Shown here: positions 35,361-49,254 of the stretch, in pieces
Numbering within the stretch: position 1 is the first letter of the stretch
Layout: each line of letters starts with the position of its first letter
Assembly: GCA_003254905.1 (NCBI GenBank)
Contig: QANU01006283.1
Coordinates: 285,931 to 349,930 of the forward strand
DNA: 64,000 bases
Direction: 5' to 3'
From: Nissolia schottii
Lineage: Eukaryota > Streptophyta > Magnoliopsida > Fabales > Fabaceae
Program-made: the position numbers and the translations under genes
Notes under the pieces: model-generated
The model's input: only the letters and a program-made list of their open reading frames with translations
Databases searched by the model: none
What the model was told of the DNA's origin: nothing

Positions 35361-35375
35361 TAAATATAAAACAAA

Positions 35376-37012
35376 TTGTCTATGACTATAGCGTAAGCGG
35401 AAATCAGGGGTGTTACAAAGAATATTTCTTTGAGAGAACTTCACCTTGCATGTATTCTTTTCTTTTATTTTGCTTTTGCCATATTATAAGGCAATTAACT
35501 TTGCCTTCAGTTCTCCAAGTCTGGCCATGTGGCCATCTGGAAATGTGGCTCACATCCATGGTGACACGTATCACGCCATGTGTCATCATGCATGTGTGGT
35601 GGCTAACAGGTGTCTCGTAAAGTTTTCAGGCGCGACTCGAGTCATTTCCGGACTCAAAAAGATGCGTTTTGATCTCGAAAAATTACAATTAATTTAAAGT
35701 AGGTAAAATTATTTATTTTCCTTCAAAAAGGGATTAAAAACTCATATTTAGTCTTAAAAAGACTTCATATGAAAAAGGGAACGATCCAAGGGCTCTATAG
35801 ACCGTGCGTAACGTTACAACTGTTACCTGGGTGAGAAAAGAACACAATTTTTTCTAAAATGACTCTAAGGTGCAATAAGGGTATTTTAGGACCTTGGAAT
35901 GACATAAATCTACTCCAAGACATTCATTGGTAATACAGGCATGAATATGAGGTTACCGAGGCCATTGGTTGGCCGACGGGGCTCATAGGGGTTTATCTGG
36001 CAACTAGAGGCTCAGGGAAAAGTTTCTCGCCTTTACTAAATACTTGATTCACCTCTTAGTATCTTGAATAAACCTTTCAAGGTATAATTTCGATAACGTG
36101 AGAGGTGTTAAAGGAATTCATGAATGTTTCACACTTCGCTGGGCTTTCATTCCAAGGAAACTGAGGGGTAAGTTTTCGGATGTGTGGGCATCACTGAATA
36201 AAAAGGAAGGTAGGAAAATTGTGGCCGCATTTATTACGGGTGACGATGACATGTCACGCGCATGGGTTCGTTACGTGATTCGTTAAGGAAAAGAAGAGTT
36301 CTCTTGAGGATTTTCTTCAAAAGAAAGGAAGTGCCAATGGCAGCAAGAAGGATGAGAAAGTGAGGGATGGATGGTGAATATGTCGATGAGCGAAATACAA
36401 GATTTTCATTCGAGAATTTGGCTTGCGGTCGACATAAGGGAAAGTTCTTGGTTAAGTTCGGTGAGACTTAGAGAATTGGTTTCTTTGGTGATCTTCACAC
36501 CATTTCAACATAAAATGATGAATGAGAAATGAACAAGGTAGTGACTTGGAGGCGTCAGCTAAAGAAAGAACAAGAAGGTTTTCAAGAAAACGACTTGGAA
36601 ACTTAAAGAATTTTCAAAGGAAAACTTAAGGGGAAATGTGTTCACTTTTTATGTAGTTGGATTTGAATGGCCAGCTTTGGGGGTTCTAACTTACAAGGGA
36701 AACTGAAATGTATTTGAGATAGAGAGCTTGTAGAGGCATCTTTATTGTTCTCGTGATGAGTTTTGTCTTTACGGAGGTGAAAGGGGATTAATGTATGAAC
36801 GGAAGAAAAGAAAGGAAATCACTTGGATCCCTGAATGAACGGGTCTTAACTTTCCAAGTGAAATATGGAAAATCACAAGGCAAACAACATGATTACTCTT
36901 TTAAACGAGGTGGCGACACACACATGGCTGAATGGCCAAGTGTCCTGGGGAAAAAGGTATTCCGAAACAATGCTCAGAATAACGGAAAAGGTGAGGTGTT
37001 ACATCTTAGTTT
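35376..37012. other. Unclassified repeat DNA, possibly LTR-retroelement derived
   Basis: A GC-richer block bounded roughly by GGGTGTTACA (35407) and GAGGTGTTACA (36990), a sequence style common at plant gypsy LTR ends. Two short reading frames (36098-36286 and 36795-37070) resemble nothing known to me. No RT, integrase or protease was found. Confidence 0.35.
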
Positions 37013-37249
37013 GAATTTCTCTATGTATCAAAAAAATTGCAATGTAATATTTTCTAATTGTTATGAATAGAGATTAGAGTCTTTGGTTTAATTTATGATT
37101 TTGTCGTATTAAAATGATTATATTTGTTTAAATTTTATGAATTGTGTAGTTGTTAATTTAAATTGTGTTATTGTTATGCACTAAAATAAATATTTTTTTT
37201 TTCAATTGACACTCATCTTTGTAAATATAAAAGTATTTTTTGGAAAGTA

Positions 37250-37425
37250 ATGGATAGCGTAGGATAGAGTTATGGTTTAGATAGTTTTCTGTGGATAGCG
37301 GTGGGATTTTTATTTGTAAAACTCATAGGTAGAATATGGTAGAGTTTTTCTTTATTAAATAGGTTGATAATAGGACTAAGGTTGAGTCAAAAGCTTACCC
37401 AACTCTACCCATTGATATCCCTACA
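37250..37425. mobile_element. Possible hAT-like terminal fragment
   Basis: It ends ACTCTACCCATTGATATCCCTAC, a form common at non-autonomous hAT ends (TAGGGATATCAATGGG in reverse), and contains GGATAG motifs. The partner end was not certain. Confidence 0.3.
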
Positions 37426-37920
37426 CGGCCTAACCTATTTTTAACCTTATGAACTATCCTCTATTGCATCCAATCCAAAACCAAAACATGGAAACCTAAA
37501 ACCAGATAAGTGGATCACATTACAGATGTTATGTTACAACACATCATATGCTGTTTTATAAATGCTGAACACATTATGGTAACACAGCAACATTGTCCCA
37601 ACTAAATGCAGATTGATTTCCCCCCGAGGGGATGAACCAGGCCCATATCCACAGATCCTTAAAATGGGCCTTGCCTCATCACACTGAGCCCAATTTAAAC
37701 TCCTCCAATTAATGCTTGCCTCTATATACAGCAGAAAGTCAACTAATTGGAGGATTCTTCTTTCTGACGCTTAGAACATTATATATTTAGAGGCACGCCA
37801 CTTACCAATTTCCTAGGATGTCTAAGTTAAACACGAGGATTCAGTAGACAATATAGCATTTGGCTCCTATTTTGTAATAGAAGAGGCACATATAGCAAAG
37901 ATAGGANACTTTTGGTGCCA

Positions 37921-40900
37921 CTAATGCCTCCTTGGGGCACCATCAAAGGCACAACCTGAACTAGTAGGAGTAATGTCACCGTCAGATTGTGACCCTGAGA
38001 ATCCATGATGAAATCCATTCATTAGCGATGCTGGATTCGGTGACCACTCGTAGCACCCAATTTGTGCATTGTTATTATTATTATTGCTTGGTACATAGCT
38101 GGCCACTTCTGTAGTAGATTTGTCACCATAATAATCACTCTGATCATATGTTACAACTGAAGCTGGATGATTGTTTGGAAATTGCTCCACGGTTTGATCA
38201 CCTGTTATGTTCACATCAATGTCAATTGAATCATCAATTAATGTCACATGTATGAAAAATTTTGAAAATTATAAATTAATTTGGAACTTTTCGCATTGAG
38301 TTTAAGATTGAATGAATCAACTTAATTTTTCTATGAACTAATAAATAATGGTGAAAAATGTTTTAATTGAACATACCCTGGGTTAAAAAAGCAATGTTAT
38401 CATTCAAAACCCCATCAAATTCGTCCAAATTATGCCATCTCGCATATGCTTCTCTCACCAATTTCTCTATATAGCCCTGCAATTGTAGTCAATATAATAA
38501 CACCCATTAAAATTGAAAATTATAGAGGATCAAATTAAGCCTAATATCAGTATATGTAGTTGATAAATTGAGTCTTGAGTAAATCATCGTACTCTGTTCA
38601 AATTGCTCAATTCCTTGCTAGAGAATATGTGGCCGTTGATTTCAGCTCTAATTAATTGGCATATTGGACTCAAATAAATTGTGAAATGAGGTCCATGGTA
38701 GATGTAGATCTTGCTACCCATGTCACAGGTCTTTGCATGCTTGATTGTAACTTCCCACATTTTGTCTGACATCCCAAGGCCTAAAATCTGGTTTCAAAAA
38801 CCATATAACAAAAAATAATTAGTTAATCCACTTAAATTTATTTCACAAAATAAGAATGTAATTTTCTTTTGATGACAAATTGAAAAATAAGAAATTATAG
38901 AGATAGGTAGGTAGGTACCTTTCTTAGCTTATGAGGATCAATAACTGATAATTTGAGAAAGTCTTGTACTGTTTTGATCCCTTCTGAGGACAATTTTTTA
39001 TGGAAAGCTCCATCTTTACCAATTTTCTCTAGCCGCCACACTTCGTCATGTAGCATTGGTGGGTGATGTTTTTTGTACACTTTAAAAATAAAATATAAAA
39101 AATTATTAGGAAAAATAAGGATATCTACCATATAATATGAGTAATAATAATTATTTCCTCAAAATATGGTAATACCCAAAAAGGTCATTACAAAATAAAA
39201 ATGACCACTAGATATACTTGCTTGACTTAGTGTCTTTGAAAGCATTGACTTGAGTCTGAACCACAACCAGCAAGTTGCCAAAAACAGAGTAGAAGTTGGT
39301 ATAAAATACAATGGAAAAATCAAAGTAAATGGTATTATGCGTCATATATACTTTATGGAATCAATAAGCTAGGATTATCATGTGGGTTTTCTTATATAAT
39401 GTCACACTAGGTGGATTGGTGGGGCCTTGGCATCTATTTGCATGATAAGCAAGGTTCTTATATTTGTATATTCTAACCAACGATCACTTTCTAGTCATCA
39501 TAAAAGAATTGATGTCCACATTAACAAAAGAAAAGAAAAATAAAAATAAAAAAACTGAAAGATTGGATGGCTGATGGCTAGCTATCACTTGCTTGCTCAA
39601 AAGGGCAAGAAAGATATATACCCTTGCTAGTTGGAGGTTCAACCCATGTTTCCATCACTATTACGCGTGACATTAATAAATTTTGAACCCTAATCAACTT
39701 GAATTTGTACTCTTGCAAGTTGGGTCAGTAAATTATCATGAAAAAGTTGTAATACAATTTATGGTTATAAGATACTTCCTTTCATCCATTAATTTTTTAA
39801 TAAACATAAAAGGTGAAAGTAAGAAATAAATTGGAGTAGAGAGACTAATTATAAGAAAAGTTGTAATTATGTATAATTTTCCTGTTATAAAAAGTATCAA
39901 TTGTGTGTGCTAGTTGATTAAGTGAAAAAAATATATATTCCTCTTATGAAAAATTAAAGAATTAATATAATTAATGTTTTTTTTATAAAAACATATTTAT
40001 AATATGTTAAATTAATTAATATTTTTTGTATTCCTAGGACTCAAACTCAAGACCCTCTAATTAAAGAGTTAATTAAGGTACCTATCACCTTAATTAACCC
40101 AGGTTGGTATTATCCAACTATTCATAAGACTAGTCTAAATTAAGAAAGATTTTGATATCAGAAAACATCCTAACCACTTTGCCCTAGCATCTGATTTTCT
40201 TCAAAGTTTACTTTAATTAATTTGTATATTTTTTTCTTGATTTCCTTTTCTTCTTTCTGCTTCTCTTCCTTAATCCCAAGTCAGGGCACCTCGAGACAAT
40301 AATGTGCATTCTTAATTGATAATTTAATATCTGCAAATGTCTTATTTCTTATCATATTATTTTGACAAATTCTATGAAGTTTTAATTATCAAAATAGTTC
40401 TTCTAGTCAGTACAAAAGCTGTTGACTCAAACGACTTCTATTTTCTGAGCATTTATATATGCTTTCATTTCTGATCAGTAGTTATCAACAACCTATCTAG
40501 GTGAATTAAACAAAAGCATATACTTGTACACCAACTAATTATTTATAAATGATAGTTGTTAACAAAGAACTATCAACTATGAATGAAATGAAGTCGAAAC
40601 AACGGTCAAAGCTAATCAAACATCACATATATACATTATAGATCTGCAAATGTGAGATTGAGAGGGACATATATGCAATCATTATGGAAGAATTGATTAT
40701 ATAACAACCAACCGAAACGTTGCTAATTATAACCACAAGTGACATTTATTTTAACCACTCTTGCTTGCAAATAGCAGAAAATATGCTTAATAAAAGACAT
40801 GCAATTAATGCAAGTTTATGGCATATAACAAATTAATGCATAATATAACCAAAATTTGTAAGTGATTAGATGAAATGGAGTGATATAATTTATTTAATCG

Positions 40901-42326
40901 TTCAATAATAAATAATAATGTCATATCATTCTAACAATTACATCCTATCAAAAAAATTTAAGTGATTATGCATTTTATGTATCAATATAATGTGTGTATT
41001 TATATATAGAAATTAAGATGAGAAAAACTCACATTCTCCGCGATGATCCTTAACCATGAATGCCTCGGTCGTGCCTTGGCGAATGGCAACACCATGGTTA
41101 TTGCTCCCCGAAGCCACCCTCACCGCAATCCTAAACTTGCGGCTCCTGATCCAGCTGGAGTTATCCGTGAACTCGATGTCTCCGGTGGGTGCAACCCCGC
41201 CCCTCATGGTGAGGCTCAGCTCCCCGGCAAGCAAAGGCCTCTTCCCGGACCTCTCCTTCACTATGTGGCCATCGAATTGGTCACTAGTCCAATAAGAACC
41301 CTCATTGTTGTTGCTATCATTGCCCCCAATTGGGAAGTCTCCATCAAGGACCACAAGCTCTAGCTTGATGGGGTGAGGGAGGCTTGTGGGAACCATGTGG
41401 CCGCTGCTCTTGTCCATCAGGACTATGCTGATTGGGTTCCCATCAACGTCGAGGATCCGGCTTCCGGTGAATATTGGGAGGGAGAGCCTCTTGTTGAAGG
41501 TGAGTAGCAAATTTGATTGTTGTTGCTGATCTTCCATTAATGCTTTGATTCTCAACGATGGAGACCTTGTTAAGGAGCGTTCGTAGCATTGTCTACTCAA
41601 CACTCGCTCAACCTCCTCACTCACCTAACAAAATGAGAATTGGATGAGAAGAAGAAAAGAATTGAACTACATATAAACTTGATGATACTAAGACTTCGTT
41701 GGGTGCAATTGGGTTTTTGAAGTTTCAAATTAAGACCTACTTGCATATGGAGACCAAACTATATTGATTTCACTTTGATTCATAATAGGTGTAAAAGTGT
41801 TTTATTTTATCACATGCTTTTACACGTGAGACATTTGATATAATAGGCTTGAGAATTAACCTTTAATTTTAATGATCTGATATGAACGTAATTGCGTCGA
41901 AGTTAATCTTTATGTATACCATATATATAAATATTATGGGGAAGGTTGGTGATTGACTTACCACTTTCTTGAGCAAAGGTTCCAAGGATGAGAAAAGGGT
42001 CTGCATGTTTCTCACCATCACCACTTCTCCTATCACCCTATCAAGAAGAAATTTCAATAGATGGATGAGAAGAGCAACAAGTTTGAAGCATAAGAAGTAT
42101 ATGGAATTGGTATTGAAGCTTGATAAATGAACCAAACTAAAATAAACTTGAGAAGAAAGATTGCCAAGAAGAGAAAGTAGATATTATTAGTAATGATGAT
42201 CAAAATGAATGAACCCTAGAAAGATACATACGAAGCCAAAGTCGGTCTAGTAGTAGCTCTCATCCGTTTGTCGCTCGGCTTATCTTGGTACCCATCAGAA
42301 TCATCCAAAAACCTTTTCGCGGCCAT
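37921..42326 (-). CDS. CBP60 family calmodulin-binding transcription factor (7 exons)
   Basis: Exons 42232-42326, 41962-42037, 41033-41624, 38919-39079, 38593-38787, 38377-38476 and 37921-38201 sum to 1500 nt, giving 499 aa with every junction GT-AG and in frame. The N-terminus is basic with a possible nuclear signal (DKRMRATTR). Next come [18 protein letters not shown], the central CBP60 domain ([37 protein letters not shown]), then [20 protein letters not shown] and [18 protein letters not shown], all hallmarks of the family. The C-terminal part is Asn/Ser-rich and divergent. CBP60 proteins are plant-specific DNA-binding, calmodulin-binding regulators; CBP60g and SARD1 drive salicylate synthesis. 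I cannot say which subgroup this is, but the conserved EPLLKKVV start and the missing N-terminal extension fit the CBP60A-F side better than CBP60g. One N (37907) lies just after the stop. Confidence 0.92.
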
Positions 42327-42464
42327 ATTTTTCTGAACAATTTTGGGACCAGATCAAATCGATTGAGAAATTAAGATCGGTGAAAGGGGTTTGGTTGGTG
42401 TGAGATTTTTGAAGTTACACTAGATGAAGGGACAAGTGAAGAAGAAGGGGCTACAAATGATTTG

Positions 42465-42473
42465 CCTTTTATA
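42465..42473 (-). promoter_or_regulatory. TATA box of the CBP60 gene
   Basis: TATAAAAGG on the minus strand, about 140 bases upstream of the ATG, a usual spacing for a plant gene with a short 5' UTR. Confidence 0.55.
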
Positions 42474-42654
42474 CCCAAAATTATATATTAGGGTGAAGAA
42501 ATTGGACTATATAATATAATAATATAATGAAACATATAATATAAAGCTAATAAGACCGAAGCTTCTTGGAATGATGAAGGAAATAGCCAAGCAGCTAGGA
42601 GTAGACAGCAACAAACGGTGTGGCCTAGGATTAGTATCGTATGATGTAACGACT

Positions 42655-42681
42655 TTGACGTAAACACCCATCGAAAGTCAA
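42655..42681. promoter_or_regulatory. Pair of W-box-type sites upstream of CBP60
   Basis: TTGACG on the plus strand (42655-42660) and TTGACT on the minus strand (42676-42681), about 20 bases apart and 200 bases beyond the TATA box. Both carry the WRKY core TTGAC. Clustered W-boxes are common in defence genes; binding is not shown. Confidence 0.35.
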
Positions 42682-42689
42682 CCAATCTT

Positions 42690-45600
42690 TGTCTTGTCCA
42701 TTCTTTTCATTCGGATAAATAATAAGATGATAATTTAGGACAATTACGCTCACTCAAATACAAAATTTATTATAGTGAGATTTACAATAAAATATTGGTA
42801 TGATTGTTCTAAAATTGTCATAAATAATTATTATAAATGATTGTTATTGTAACATTATTCTTTCATGGCATGTCTATTAAATTGAATATGAAGGGTAATT
42901 TTGTGATTTTTCACCTCTTTTATGAGGTAAATATTTTTTTTTACTAAATTTTTTATTTTTAATAATTTTTAGAACTAAATTTATTGGACTTTATTGTAAT
43001 TTTACGTTATATATGATCATATTATCATGAAACGATGACAAAATTTAATGAATTCAGTTTTAAAAATTGTCCAAAATAAAAAAAATTAATAAGAAATGAC
43101 ATTTACCTTATGAGACATGAAAAATCATCCAATAACTTTTGATTGACTCAATATACAAAATTAAATATAATTTTTAAAGTACAAAATATATTGGTCAACT
43201 CAATATAATTTTTGAAGTTGTTATTGTAAAACTAAATTGTTTAAACAATAACATAATAGTAATACATAGAAGTAAATAATATTTGAAAAAAGATTAAATT
43301 AAAAATAAATCAAATTAAATACTTATACATATTAATTCTTAAGTAGTGTCTAAAAGTTGATGGGATGAGTGACTGCCAAATATTAGGACCCAGAAGTTTT
43401 GGAACTCCTCTCCCTATATGGATTGAACGACATAAGAAAAACAAAACAAAAGATAGCATGATCACCATCAGATTCGTGTCAAATTTTTCAAAGTAAAAAT
43501 AGGCACATATGTGTAGCGATGGTCTTTAAGAATGAATTAATTGTGTGCCTTAAGATTTCAAATCTACGATATATATATNTTGCTTAATTTGTAATAAAGA
43601 ACTTATTTTATTTCATGAACATAATCTAACTCTAAGAATTTCTTTAGTTAATCACAGATTATGGTACTTTGTCTATATTTGTTTTCTTGTTATGTTTGTC
43701 CTTTACGGTTTGATCTTGAATGATAATGATAATAATAATAGGTATAATTAGCAGTTTGGTCAAAGTACACATTTCTAGGAAGGACCGGATTGCGTGTTAT
43801 TGGAGGCCTTCTCTCGATCGAGTTCACCAAGCCTTTGAAAGTCAATGTTCGAAAACAAGAAACTCACTTGTAATTACTTGTAGCGAGCAACAAATTAGAT
43901 GGTTCATAGCAGTGTTTATTTAAAGACAAATTTTAATTTTTTTTAATAGCTTAAATTCCTATTCTTAACCTTGAAAATTGTTTGAACTGTTCATTCGATG
44001 TAACGTACCATTTAGTAGCCACTCAGACCTGGGCACCTGGGCACATCTATTAAACTCACACTAGTATAGCTTACCTAAATTTTATAAATGTAAGACATCT
44101 GAAATTTTATGAATTAATTTTTTAAATTAAGTTAGATCACTTAATTATTTTAAATGATATTTAAGTTTGTTCTAAGACAATTGTTAGGTCACTCATAAAT
44201 GTCTGTAAATTTTACGTTTTATATGTCTTAACATGAGAAATGTATTAAAATCTTATATTATTTAAAGAGAAAGTTTTATAAGTATGAAACATCCACCATC
44301 CTTAAAACTAAATTTTAAGGATAATTTATACCGCTAAATTATCTAACAACATCATGCACATCACTAGAACTTCAGTATTTTTTATTTTTAATACATTAGA
44401 CAAAATTGCCAGTTATATATATGGACTAATATATTTCAGTTAACAATTAATAATTATAAGCGGTTATTAGTTAATCAGTACCAAATGTGTGTAAATAAAT
44501 AAATAAATAAAAGAAAGGGTTAAGAGTGAATTTCACCCATATGCATGCATTATAACTATATGCTTACTATCCCCATTAAAAAAAAAAAAAACTATATGCT
44601 AGCTTATTATCACAAGTTGAAATCCATATCTACATATATAGCTAACAAACATTTAAAAAAAATGAAAATTAAACTTTGATTTTTAAGAAAATATATAATA
44701 ATAAGGAATTAAAAGAAATGTCTATGTGCTTTGATTAGAACATCACTTGGTGCTAATTACATCAGCATCACAACTGACCACAAGTTCTGCACACGTTTTA
44801 CCTTGTCCTCTCATACTCGTTTATTGGAGTAGGCCCCCATATAATTGATACTAGAGACCCACGTATGTGCGACCCAAAAGGCATTATTGTTATGTAAACA
44901 AAAGCTAGTGCTGCAATTGAGTTGAGAACAGAAGGTGCGATCAGGACAGAGTTGCCATCATGTCATTGGTCAAATATTATGACACGATATATTTAAATTC
45001 ATTTACACATCAGATATAATCTATTAAGATGTAAGTGCGTCTTATATATAAAACTAAAGTGACATACATTTTTTTTTATGTGAATGTGTGTAAATTTAAA
45101 ATATTAAAATTGTGTTTATAAAAAAAAATATTAAAGTTTGATAGCTCCTTCCTATTTCCACATGGCAGTGTGTCCACGTCACCACTGTCTTTAGCTTAAT
45201 AGCTTCTAACTCCTCAACATGGCACATGACCCGCTGCCGGCCATTAAAGTTTAGACTAAGAAACATAACAAAACATAAATAATCAATGTTCCAAATCCAA
45301 AGAAATTCCAAAGAGGATCACTGATTTTGACTGGAAAAAATGTTGCAGTTCCATTTCAAAAGTCCGCCGTCATAATCAATACTAGTAATTACGCGGTGAT
45401 TCTAGTTATATTTTAGTTATTTTAGGTATATAACCCAAATGTTATAAGTGTCAACTATCCTCTCAACTCATAATTTATATAATGATACTGAATATATAAA
45501 CTTTTTTTTCACACTTTCAAAAACTTTTTTAAATACGAAACTAAATTAAACCCGATATGCAACACATTAAATAGTGAAAAATAATTGTCGCACTTTCTTT

Positions 45601-46640
45601 CTATTTCTCCACTTACACTCAAAGGTGTGGACTTACTCTTGCACAAACATTTTAAAGCATATACATAAACTTTTAAATTAACGTGTATAAACTTTTCAAC
45701 AACCAAAAACAAAAAATATGACAAAAACGTAAATGAAAACGAAGACGAAGAAGAAAACTTTTGTGTTCACATGAATAAACTTTTGATAAACTAGATTTGC
45801 ACAAATTTTTGAACATATATAAATAAACTTTCTTACACACATACACAAACATTTGAAAAAAATCAAAACAACGAATATGATAAAAATGAAAATGAAAATT
45901 CTTAAATTCATAAAGAATAAGATAAAAAAATGATGGAAAATTGGAAAACAAGAGAAAAAAATTAAAAAAAAAAAGAAGAATCACGTATTAAAAAAAATAA
46001 AAAATATAAAAATTGACAAATTTTAAGTTATACGCTAAATATTTGTAATTATTTTTATCCTTTATTATTATTTTTTGGTCATTCAACTACGCCCTTCAGA
46101 AAAAATAAATAAATAAATCAGAGAACGTGATCAGTTCCGCAGAAATAGGGGCAGGATTGTACAACATGGCGTGGAAGGGTATATTTGTGATCGTGGAGAT
46201 GCTGCAATCACCTATATATAGTTAAAGCAATAAAGGGACTTCGCAAATCAAGTGAAACTTTCAAGCAATTTCTTTGTAACGCCATGACAGGAATGTGAAA
46301 AGTTTCCTTTTTTTTTATCTAGGTTTGGTCCACACGACACTGCCAAATAATCAGTACTAAAATATGGGGGCAGCAATAGTACTATTTCAACGTCAAGAAG
46401 ACATTAAGTCTCTTTTTTTAAGGTATTAATGTAATTTTAAGCATAATTACACCACTAAACAACTTTTTTATATAAAATAAATTTTATTGATCAAATCGTT
46501 AAATTATAACTAATTATCATATAGATCATTTGTTTCAAAATTTTTAAAAAATTAAACATCAATAACGATGCAGATTTTTTACAAGTATATTCCTTAAGTG
46601 TAACAAATATTTTCAATATACATATAATACAAGATTTACA
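42690..46640. other. Gene-free AT-rich DNA
   Basis: No reading frame of known family, RNA gene or complete element was found. It contains a lone N (43579). The stretch at 45490-45970 is purine/pyrimidine-skewed with recurring ATAAACTTTT motifs. Older transposon debris is likely but could not be identified. Confidence 0.45.
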
Positions 46641-46653
46641 ATTGTATGGACAA

Positions 46654-46838
46654 TGGTACTGAAATCACCACAAAAACATGACAATTTCAGTACCATTTAA
46701 AAAAAACTTGTCATGTGCTGAAATCGTCAAGCAAGGTGGCGATTTCAACACTAACAAGACCTGAAATCGCCATAGTTAGTGGCAATTTCAGCCCTTTTTT
46801 TAAATTCTGAAATCACCCTACACTATGACGATTTCAGT
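46654..46838. repeat. Tandem array of four palindromes (TGAAATCGCCA / TGGCGATTTCA)
   Basis: Four successive units each read CTGAAATC(A/G)(C/T)CA, a short spacer, then an inverted (G)ATTTCAG. The first has the longest stem, GGTACTGAAAT against ATTTCAGTACC. The design is the same as the array at 20590-20880 but with another stem sequence. Confidence 0.7.
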
Positions 46839-46839
46839 T

Positions 46840-47334
46840 TTCCTGCCCATATGTTTGTAAAATTCGCATCCAACCCATTTTTTGAGCAACAATCATATCC
46901 TAACCCATAGAAAAGTTAATGCCCTTAAGGATGCAATCAAATAGATCTTATTTTCACATATTTTTTACATATGTATTATATCGATTTCAATGTATGTAAA
47001 AAAAGTATCAAACAATTTTAGATTAATGTAAAATTTTATAGGCATAATGTATAAGATATAAAATTTCAATCCAAAGGTGGGTTTTTTAAAATAAAAATAC
47101 ACAAATAAGAAGGTATTAAGTGGTGTAACAATAACTAAAAGTTACATCGGTGTAAGTTTGATCTGGTTGTCTTCCTTATTAGCACATGAGACGAGAGAAA
47201 CGTAAGGAATAAAAATGCTAATTCTAAACACGTGACACCGCTGAGGGAGAACTTATGAGAGAGTAAATGTCAGTTTATAATTAATTAAAAAGAAGTAAAA
47301 GTACTAATTTACCCCTATTATAAATTTATTATAG
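46840..47334. other. Spacer beside the split LINE
   Basis: AT-rich. It may include the 3' end of the LINE, but no poly(A) tail or coding match could be placed. Confidence 0.35.
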
Positions 47335-47606
47335 AAAGAAAGGAGCTAGATTGTTTGAGTATATGTATATGTGGAGGATAACAATGTTCATATCAAGAGT
47401 ACCCATGTTACCCATACAATTACACGATGTAACCACTCGCTTCTATAGTGGACAATCCTCTTGTGCATAACTCCACTACCATTTGAAAATTAAGGCTGAA
47501 TTTTTCACCACCAAATCGCCAACACCCAAGCCACCTTGTTCCTTTAGTAGTTGAACATGGCTATCCATTGAACTAGGGGAATCCCCCTCTCACCAATCGC
47601 TTTTCA
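47335..47606 (-). mobile_element. LINE reverse transcriptase fragment, downstream half
   Basis: The minus strand reads EQGGLGVGDLVVKNSALIF, KW and WSYAQEDCPL, then KRVVTS, the region that follows the RT core in plant L1 elements. Two stops interrupt it. It continues the fragment at 49255-49925; the two are separated by an LTR. Confidence 0.72.
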
Positions 47607-47626
47607 CCAAAAAAAAAAAATTATAA

Positions 47627-49254
47627 TGATTCGTAGGTTCAGTGACCTTAAAGTGTAGGATAGAGTGTCTAAAATAATCCGGAGTTGTGGTGGCTCGTAG
47701 AAGAGAGGAAGAAAAAAAAGGAAACAGACGTGCGTTGCAGTGCCCAAGGCACACTATAGCGGCACGACACTGAAGTCCCACATTGGAAGCATCATCTAGA
47801 AGGGTTGGGCTCCCTTATAAATAGGAGTCTCCCATGACTACTATTTATACTTGCTAATTCACTCAAAAGTTTGAAGATTCCGTTTTTAGAGACTATTCAT
47901 TCTAGTTATATTTTATTCTTTTTCTCTTTTTTTTCTTCTGTCCGTGGGAAAGCAATGTCTCCATGTAGAGTGTTAGGAGCTCCTAACGTTTGTGCTCCTT
48001 AGTCGTCAGTCATTTTCAAGTGTGTGGTTTTTTTCGAAGTTTATTTTCAAACCATGTAATTATTTTAGAAGTTATTTATTTTATGCATGTTTTTATGAAA
48101 TCCTAAGAGGCGGAACTTAGTATTTTCTTTTAATTATTTATGAAATTAGTTATTATTTAGGAATTCCCTTATTTATGAAAGTAGCTATTTAAGAAAGCTA
48201 TTTATAAAAATATTTATGAGGTTATTTTAGAAAAGTCACAAAAACTATTTTTGAACCACATAGGACCATATATCATTATTGCATTAAATATGTCATGTTG
48301 CATGTGTTTGAATGATTATGAACAAGCTAAGTTATGTTATGCTATCAAGTTAAGGTGTTTACATTATAATGTTCATTTTATTTCATGTTATGATTATTTT
48401 AGAAATGTTTTTAAGGAAGCCAGTGACAGCCTACGTTGAGCCTTAGTACCATTGTAGTAAGAATCATGACTGACTATCAAGGATCTATGGACTCAAGTAG
48501 TGTATCCCCAACTATCGTGACTTATGTTCTTGGGTAGTGCGCCAAACTAAGTATCAAGAATAATCTATGGACTCAAGTAGTATATCCTAATTATAGTGGC
48601 ATAGATACTGGGTAGTGCGTTGTAAGTTAGACTGTAATGCTCAGAATTTGTTTGTCTAAATATTTTCCTTATTTAATGATTATGCTTCAAATAAGGTTAT
48701 GTTTTATTATAAAGTATTATTATTATTATAAATTTTTTAATGTATGATATATACATACATATATATATATATATATTATGCACTATATTATGTGAACCAT
48801 GTTTAAGAATTGTCTCATGTCGTTGTGGGGTCTGTCATTCACTAAGACTCTCCCCAGAGTTATCACCCCTTAACCTCCCCCTCCAGTTGCAGATTAAGAT
48901 GTAGAAGTAGCAGTGCATGGAGTTCATGGTTAGTTGCAATGACATCACGGTTCTTAAGTCAGCAGTCACCTTGAGGTGAAGCTATCTATATGACTTGTTA
49001 TATTTTATTTTAAATTTGTAATCGAGTTAGTGTCTAAAGTGCTCCAATTGTATACAGGTAGGATGTCAGACCAGTCACATATTTTACATGTATATTTGTA
49101 TTCATGTAAAGAGTTTATGTTTATTCTAAAAAGGAAGGTTCTTATTTATTTTTAATTGAAGTTAAAATGCATGTTTTTATGAAAAGTTTTCATCAGAAGC
49201 TTTCGTAAGGAAACTAGTCCCTTGCGTACTGATAATGATTTTCGGGTCGTTACA
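47627..49254 (+). mobile_element. Solo LTR (probably Ty3/gypsy) inserted in a LINE
   Basis: The segment splits a minus-strand LINE whose two halves lie on either side. Its right end is GGGTCGTTACA (49254), typical of plant gypsy LTRs; a TG at 47627 is the likely left end, though the target-site duplication is not clean. A promoter (AGTCCCACATTGG at 47774-47786, then TATAAATA at 47816-47823) points to transcription on the plus strand. Inside are direct repeats (ATCTATGGACTCAAGTAGT, twice near 48480-48585) and a TA run. No retroelement proteins were found. Confidence 0.65.
47774..47823 (+). promoter_or_regulatory. LTR promoter (GTCCCACATTGG and TATAAATA)
   Basis: AGTCCCACATTGG followed about 30 bases later by TATAAATAGGAG. 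This pair occurs in many plant gypsy LTRs and marks the U3 promoter. Confidence 0.5.

Noticed and set aside
45490..45984. Several overlapping Phe/Lys-rich reading frames
   Set aside because: They arise from strong A/T and purine skew; the amino acid content is not protein-like beyond the base composition.
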